A stretch of DNA of 10,721 bases from Candolleomyces eurysporus (taxonomy: Eukaryota > Basidiomycota > Agaricomycetes > Agaricales > Psathyrellaceae), in assembly GCA_027579435.1 (NCBI GenBank), contig JANBPK010000485.1, positions 1-10,721 of the forward strand, read 5' to 3'. Below, one piece after another: positions 6,855 through 10,721 of this stretch (within the stretch, counting starts at the first letter, position 1; each line of letters starts with the position of its first letter). The position numbers and the translations under genes are program-made. Below the pieces are notes generated by a model. It searched no databases, was not told the origin of the DNA, and was given only the letters and a program-made list of their open reading frames with translations.

Positions 6855-6964
6855 CCAATCCAACTTCTATGACTATACGATCCCCTAACTGATGATTCGA
6901 CATCAAGAATTTTCAGGATCGTTTCGATGCTAGGCAAGGCTGCGAGGACTGCAGGGAAAGTCAA
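6722..6964 (-). pseudogene. C-terminal fragment of an unidentified gene, copy 2
   Basis: The minus-strand frame is open from 6964 to TAG (plus-strand CTA at 6722-6724). It reads about 80 residues, including ILKILDVESSVRGSYSHRSW, then IGARWIPLDELDVPDGRG and IEVVVTHFKEDACSHGDRD. The frame opens with TTG just after an in-frame TAG, so the start is not a normal ATG. Either an upstream exon is spliced in (CTGCAG and CTCGCAG occur near 6945-6957 on the minus strand) or the gene is truncated. The frame runs smoothly across 6854, the point where copy 1 breaks off, which favours this copy as the ancestral arrangement. No plausible upstream exon was found before the divergent small gene at 7111. Family not recognised. 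Confidence 0.45.
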
Positions 6965-7050
6965 TAACGCCTAAATATGATATCAAGTCAACGAGAACAA
7001 TCAAACGAGCGACCTCTCTTTAGCACTCAACCTCGTCGAGCGAAAGCCCT

Positions 7051-7057
7051 TATATAT
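7051..7057 (+). promoter_or_regulatory. TATA box of the small gene at 7111
   Basis: TATATAT lies 60 nt before ATG 7111, at a spacing typical of a short fungal leader. Confidence 0.5.
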
Positions 7058-7110
7058 CCTGCCTCTCTGACGCAGATAAAGAAGAGTTGGAAATAGTCAA
7101 TTATTGAACC

Positions 7111-7377
7111 ATGCATAACTTCCCAGTTTTGAGCGCTCGCGGAATGATCATCGCCGACGCAATTTCTCAATGGAAAGCAGCCGAAGCCGTCAATGTTTCC
7201 AATGGCACTAGGAAGTAAGCAAACAAGTACTAACCAAATCAAGAAAATAAGAAACGAGACCTTCACAGTATCGATGACCATTTGGAGAGGGATGCAGGCG
7301 ACGTCATCGACGATATTGTGGCTGGATTTCTTCCGCTTCTCGAGGACAAGGCAGAGTTCAAATTGAAGGTTATCTGA
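7111..7377 (+). CDS. Small two-exon protein of unknown function
   Basis: Exons 7111-7214 and 7269-7377 give 70 aa, with stop TGA 7375-7377. The 54-nt intron has GTAAGC, a perfect TACTAAC branch point and CACAG, and it joins AA|T to restore one frame. This is strong evidence for splicing. The peptide begins MHNFPVLSARGMIIADAISQ, and its second half is acidic and helix-like (IDDHLERDAGDVIDDI, then VAGFLPLLEDKAEFKLKVI). No convincing signal peptide, membrane segment or known domain is seen. A weak donor (GTTATC at 7369) with an acceptor at 7428 would extend the protein by about 38 codons to TGA near 7546. A downstream frame reading VTELENRVLSDVR (about 7558-7596) may be a further exon or a decayed remnant, since an 11-bp tandem duplication disrupts it. 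The true 3' end is therefore uncertain. The gene is found only in unit 2. Confidence 0.55.
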
Positions 7378-8469
7378 GCAATGGGTTAGCTGATCTTGAT
7401 TGATACTTTTGTAAGGTGTGTTTCACAGAAACGTCGTGGTGTGGATATCCAACTCTCAACGCCGAGATATATTCCTACGAATGATCATTGGTCACCGTAC
7501 CCGCTCCGCCTCGGTCACTCTGTCATACTAATGGCAAACCGCTGAAAATAAGGGATCGTTACCGAGCTGGAGAATAGGGTTCTGAGCGACGTGAGAGCGA
7601 CGTGAGAGGCTGGTGCCAAAGCGCTTGCAAGACCGTATGTTTGCTACTGCTTATTTTGGAGGCTATCGGCATGTCTATCATGCACTGCCAGTCGTTCCTT
7701 CCTCTACTTTAAATGGTCAACCTACGACTTGACCTGGCCATTTGAACTTGCCCGATTTAGGGGATCCTCTTCATAAATTGGGCACTGCAATTTGAAACAC
7801 CGACGTCACTGCTTGTGACTTGCGCTGACTGGACTATCCAGCGATGTCTCTGTATCAAAGCCAGCTTGGGAAACAGCGGAATGTTTCCAACCGACATACG
7901 TTCATCTGAACGATATGAATACAATACCGCGGGATGCACCATCTCTACTGACCATTCATACGAACCAACACGACGTATCGGGCTCTGACCTCATCTTATG
8001 ACGGTCAAAATCTAGAATGACCGCAGCGCCCTCCCTTCTCAAATGCAGCATTATCTTGACGACAAGTACGACACGACAACGTCAAGCACTTAGTCACTTA
8101 CCTAGGATCCGCAACCCCGCTGGATATTGGGAAGCATTGGTATGGTGCGTCCTGCTTCACGTGTTGACTTTCGTGCAAGGTATCCACGGCAGGTTGGCTT
8201 GGACCGCAACCCATTGTCCTCCTCATCTCGCCCTGCGTCGCTGTTGTCGCTTCTTTCCTCGCAGAAAACCTCAAGACACAGGTAGAAGTTGCAGCTCTAC
8301 TACAGGCCACACTATCTTTCCCTGTTGCTGTGCACCAGCCAGAAATTGAATGCTTTGTTGCGCCTTTTGGCTGTCATCTGTACTGCTCCCGCATAATTTT
8401 CATTGTGCTTTGACATTGTAAGAAAAATTATCCTCCATTGTGTGTAAGACAGACGTTCTGATTCACAAC
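7378..8469. other. Unit-2-specific region with possible gene remnants
   Basis: About 1.1 kb with no firm gene. Around 7558-7620 a peptide-like stretch (TELENRVLSDVR, then EAGAKALAR) is interrupted by an 11-bp tandem repeat. At about 8190-8397 a plus-strand frame reads a hydrophobic stretch (IVLLISPCVAVVASFLAENL) and stops at TGA; it has no start codon and could be a remnant or chance. A 110-codon frame at 8017-8349 is Cys/Arg/Thr-rich and unconvincing. No tRNA was seen. Confidence 0.45.
7584..7605 (+). repeat. 11-bp tandem direct repeat
   Basis: GAGCGACGTGA occurs twice without a spacer. As 11 is not a multiple of three, the duplication shifts any reading frame that crosses it, which fits a recent disabling mutation in the VTELENRVLSDVR frame. 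Confidence 0.8.
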
Positions 8470-8522
8470 TTTGCCGCACGCCTGCTCAAACTGCTCATGT
8501 CCCAAGCACATGGAACCGTTCC

Positions 8523-8530
8523 TATAAATA
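8523..8530 (+). promoter_or_regulatory. TATA box of the intact 262-aa gene
   Basis: TATAAATA is identical in copy A. It lies 101 nt before the first in-frame ATG (8624). Two earlier ATGs (8529 and 8567) open only short upstream ORFs of 5 and 8 codons, which could dampen translation. Confidence 0.65.
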
Positions 8531-8623
8531 TGGTCCCTGTACGATAGCTTTTCCCCCCACCACACATGCTCGAAGAACACCCCCACAGCTGACCAACCCG
8601 TGGCTGACCAGAACTATCCCATA

Positions 8624-9412
8624 ATGCCCCTTATTCGTAACATATCGTTCGCGTATACCTCGGCGACGAGTTCTTGGCCGTCGGCTGGGCCCTACTCACT
8701 CCTGCGCGCTCACCACCCGTTTACCACGGTCGATAACGGACTAATGGCTCCCGGGGAAGGACTCAATGCCGACTTCTGGGGTCCTAGTCGATCCATGACA
8801 GGTCGAGACGCCCTATTCGTGTGGGACGGTGACTTTCAGGTTGACCGCTATCCAGTTGGACCGACTGTCGACACTGCAGATATTTTTCCTACAGAGGTAA
8901 TGGATCTCGGGTCTCGGAGTGCCCGGAAGTCTAGTGGAGAGGTATCTCCCACCGGACAGGATGGCGATCCTGGTTTCTTCAACATATCTCGCGATGAGGA
9001 CACTCAGACTACGTTGAACATCCGCTCATGCGCCTTCATCTGTCCCTTGCCCAGCAGCACTCACCCTGAACATGGATGCAATCGAGTCCTCCTCCTAGCC
9101 GACTTCTATGCGCATTTTGTACGAAATCACCTCAACCCATTTTACAAAGAGGAGGGGTGGCATTGCCCTCTCGCGCTGACCACCGATCCCACGACGAATG
9201 AAACTCACAAATGCGAGAAACTTCTGAGGGTTGATCCTTCCGACCATCTGCCCAAGCTCCGAAAGGAAAAGTTGAAAGGTGTCGTAACGCATATCTTCAG
9301 ACATGGTAGCAAGACGCATGCGGTTCAGCCCGCGGGGTATAAGGTGAGGAGGGTGGAGGACGGGAGTTTGGTGAGGTTGGGTCCCAAGTGCCGAGTCGCT
9401 TGGGATCCATGA
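8624..9412 (+). CDS. Unidentified 262-aa protein, intact paralogue
   Basis: This is the longest single-exon frame in the window. ATG 8624 is the first in-frame ATG; the frame is also open for at least eight codons before it, but those have only GTG. It ends at TGA 9410-9412. The peptide starts MPLIRNISFAYTSATSSWPS and has no signal peptide or membrane helix. It contains an acidic/aromatic segment (DALFVWDGDFQVDRYP, about residues 63-78), a Cys-containing centre (RSCAFICPLP, HGCNRV, WHCPLALTT, HKCEK) and a basic C-terminus (LPKLRKEKLKGVVTHIFRHG, then YKVRRV). The four spaced Cys and several His could bind metal, but no known finger pattern fits. A TATA box and a T-rich 3' flank support transcription. 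The paralogue at 2796-3573 is broken. Many differences between the copies change the amino acid, so constraint is doubtful. A chance frame or a decaying gene remains possible. Confidence 0.5.
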   Translation: MPLIRNISFAYTSATSSWPSAGPYSLLRAHHPFTTVDNGLMAPGEGLNADFWGPSRSMTGRDALFVWDGDFQVDRYPVGPTVDTADIFPTEVMDLGSRSARKSSGEVSPTGQDGDPGFFNISRDEDTQTTLNIRSCAFICPLPSSTHPEHGCNRVLLLADFYAHFVRNHLNPFYKEEGWHCPLALTTDPTTNETHKCEKLLRVDPSDHLPKLRKEKLKGVVTHIFRHGSKTHAVQPAGYKVRRVEDGSLVRLGPKCRVAWDP

Positions 9413-10165
9413 TCTCTCGCTTTTTCCACTTCATGTATCTTTCGATTTTGTTTTTCGGATTCTGATTCACGACATGCCGCTTAATCATGAGCTACGAGTT
9501 ATACATACCCATCCACGCATAATTAATCTTGGGCTTCGACAAATACGCCACAATCTCAGGGCTCTGTTCAAACGCGAACAAGGCCTCAAGGCTTCTTCGA
9601 GTTGCCCTTGGTTACTCCAATAACCCCGTTTGAATTTCGAATGCCTATAAATCAGAAAATCAGCGAGAGAAGCGAATCAAAATAGTGTATGTGACATGTA
9701 TTTTGTAAATCCCTCGAGATGCTTTTGAGAGTCCCCTGAAACAAGTCCGAGCCGTTCATGAAAGCGTCGCCAAGGATCCCGGCTACTTCCCGTCAACAGC
9801 GCCCCTAGTCTTGCTCACCAGAACTCATTACCACACGACAATTTGGTTACTTTGCACTTCCCAAACTGTTTAAGGTCCCACTGCGACCATCTCATGTTAG
9901 TAAACATCGACGGAGGGTACCAGTAACATACTCTCAGACCCTAGTGATGCGAATTCCACGAGTATTGCAAATCTCCAGAATTTCTTTGCTGTAAGTTTAC
10001 CTAAAGTCTCAAAAATACTCATATCAACAAGGAGAGATATTTTATCTAACCTTCAACATCCTTTTATCGTCTTTCGCATCTATTCTATCCCCTTTTTCGA
10101 TTAGTATACGCAGGATTGCAAAAATATTGGTGGATATTTGCCCTAGCATCCTGAGCGTTGCGCAG
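9413..10165. other. Non-coding and decayed part of duplicon copy B
   Basis: Counterpart of 3574-4423. The first part shares the T-rich 3' UTR-like stretch. The frame that is long in copy A (HPGYFPSTAP) begins here as DPGYFPSTAP and closes after about 45 codons. No gene is supported. Confidence 0.5.
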
Positions 10166-10317
10166 ATCTCTCTAAACTAGGGGAAATCGACTTCCTTCTC
10201 GGCATCGTTTCGAAGCTGGAAGATATTAGTAAGAACTCTATCATCCTTTGTGCATCTTCAAGTGATTTGCCGATGTTCTGTTAAGGAGCCATCACCGAAA
10301 CCATCACTGAGGATTGA
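10166..10317 (+). pseudogene. Possible last two exons of an unidentified small gene, copy B
   Basis: Counterpart of 4424-4593. The frame reads DLSKLGEIDFLLGIVSKLED then I, up to a GTAAGA donor at 10229. A 57-nt intron ending GTTAAG (10285) joins a tail reading AITETITED that stops at TGA 10315-10317. Indels just after the upstream acceptor put the start of the exon in a different phase from copy A. The conserved ends and diverged intron favour former coding function, but no start or earlier exon is visible. Confidence 0.35.
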
Positions 10318-10329
10318 TAGTCGTATGAC

Positions 10330-10461
10330 ATGTCTCCTGTACATCTCTCTTCGGACGCTTTCGAACGGCTCAAACTCCCCCAAAATGTGACTGAACAAAG
10401 GCATCAACCACTGGAACGACGCCGAGCAGCCCATGAAACGATTACCAAGAGCATCGGCTAA
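10330..10461 (+). CDS. Conserved 43-codon small ORF, copy B
   Basis: The ORF runs ATG 10330 to TAA 10459-10461 and has exactly the same length as the ORF at 4606-4737. The peptide begins MSPVHLSSDAFERLKLPQNV and ends RRRAAHETITKSIG. The two copies agree at 23 of 43 positions by eye, concentrated at both ends. There is no signal peptide or known domain. Its frame survives while the neighbouring pieces show indels, which is mild support for coding. Confidence 0.3.
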   Translation: MSPVHLSSDAFERLKLPQNVTEQRHQPLERRRAAHETITKSIG

Positions 10462-10579
10462 CGCCCGGCAACGCCTTGGGCGCTTGAGCGCCCGCGCCAA
10501 TGGGTTTATATTAGTGTACTTACCCGAACGGGTCAGTAGCTCCCGTCAGCATTGCAGGTATCTAATTATAGAGGCAAGG

Positions 10580-10587
10580 TATAAAAA
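10580..10587 (+). promoter_or_regulatory. TATA box of a presumed second precursor gene
   Basis: TATAAAAA and the flanking 140 nt match the promoter/leader of the gene at 5042 with about six differences. By colinearity a start codon would be expected near 10750, beyond the window. Sequence after 10705 no longer matches, so the downstream gene may differ or be absent. Confidence 0.5.
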
Positions 10588-10721
10588 CTAGGAAATGCGG
10601 AAGTCGAAACAGTAGTGCTCGGTCACCACCCGAATTCTCTCCCTCCCATTGAACTAAGGGCCGGTCCCAGTTGTTCATAGGCCTCTACCAAATCTACATC
10701 CTCACACGCACGGTCGTTCCC

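Larger units (their letters stand above)
8470..10705. repeat. Segmental duplication, copy B
   Basis: This is the direct-orientation partner of 2639-4997. It is 123 nt shorter overall, mainly through the missing insertion near 9690 and smaller deletions around 9700-9830, but it keeps the 11 nt lost from copy A and has about 20 extra nt near 10550-10570. Similarity stops at CATCCTCAC (10705), about 45 nt before where the start codon of a precursor-like gene would be expected. The 16 nt after that do not match unit 1. Confidence 0.9.

Noticed and set aside
8190..8397. Hydrophobic frame suggesting a small membrane protein, possibly Pmp3-like
   Set aside because: Beyond general hydrophobicity the residues do not follow the Pmp3 pattern, and there is no start codon or credible exon upstream.
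2442..10705. Transposon or LTR retroelement as the source of the repeats
   Set aside because: I found no reverse transcriptase, integrase or transposase motifs, no clear terminal inverted or long terminal repeats, and no target-site duplications at the boundaries. A tandem segmental duplication fits better.

Overview
The window reads as nuclear DNA of a filamentous fungus, most likely a basidiomycete of the Agaricomycetes. The evidence is many short introns (53-93 nt) with GTGAGT/GTAAGC-type donors, CTAAC/CTGAC branch points and CAG/TAG acceptors, TATA boxes 60-170 nt before the start codons, and a secreted ricin-B-type lectin of a kind common in that group. A Rhizoctonia-like (Cantharellales) source is a guess from protein style only. 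No bacterial operons, tRNA, rRNA or CRISPR arrays are visible.

Layout. The 3' end of an unidentified gene lies at 1-123. After about 890 nt with no convincing gene comes a four-exon gene for a secreted single-domain beta-trefoil lectin (1014-1751). From about 2442 the window is dominated by a duplicated unit. Unit 1 holds a short minus-strand gene fragment (2512-2632), directly followed by duplicon copy A (2639-4997). Copy A contains a broken form of a 262-aa protein gene, some decayed exon-like pieces and a 43-codon ORF, and its right end forms the TATA box and most of the 5' leader of a six-exon secreted-protein gene (5042-6030). Unit 2 starts at 6564 with a longer version of the minus-strand fragment, then about 1.6 kb found only here (6855-8469), which includes a small two-exon gene (7111-7377), then duplicon copy B (8470-10705). 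Copy B has the intact 262-aa ORF and the same TATA/leader segment. The window ends before one can see whether a second copy of the six-exon gene follows.

The most interesting item is the gene at 5042-6030. Spliced by eye, it encodes a 210-aa protein with a signal peptide, proline-rich spacers and five dibasic sites that bracket short acidic peptides, two of which are near-copies (SFDEDDFE / SFDEDGFE). All five introns are phase 0 and all follow a GAG codon, four of them after an Asp-Glu pair. This suggests growth by exon repetition and processing by a Kex2-like protease into secreted peptides. With the duplicated promoter, the window may sit in a tandem array of such precursor genes.

Splice models, duplication boundaries and mismatch counts were worked out by hand from the sequence. 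No database search was possible, and several proteins are reported without a family.
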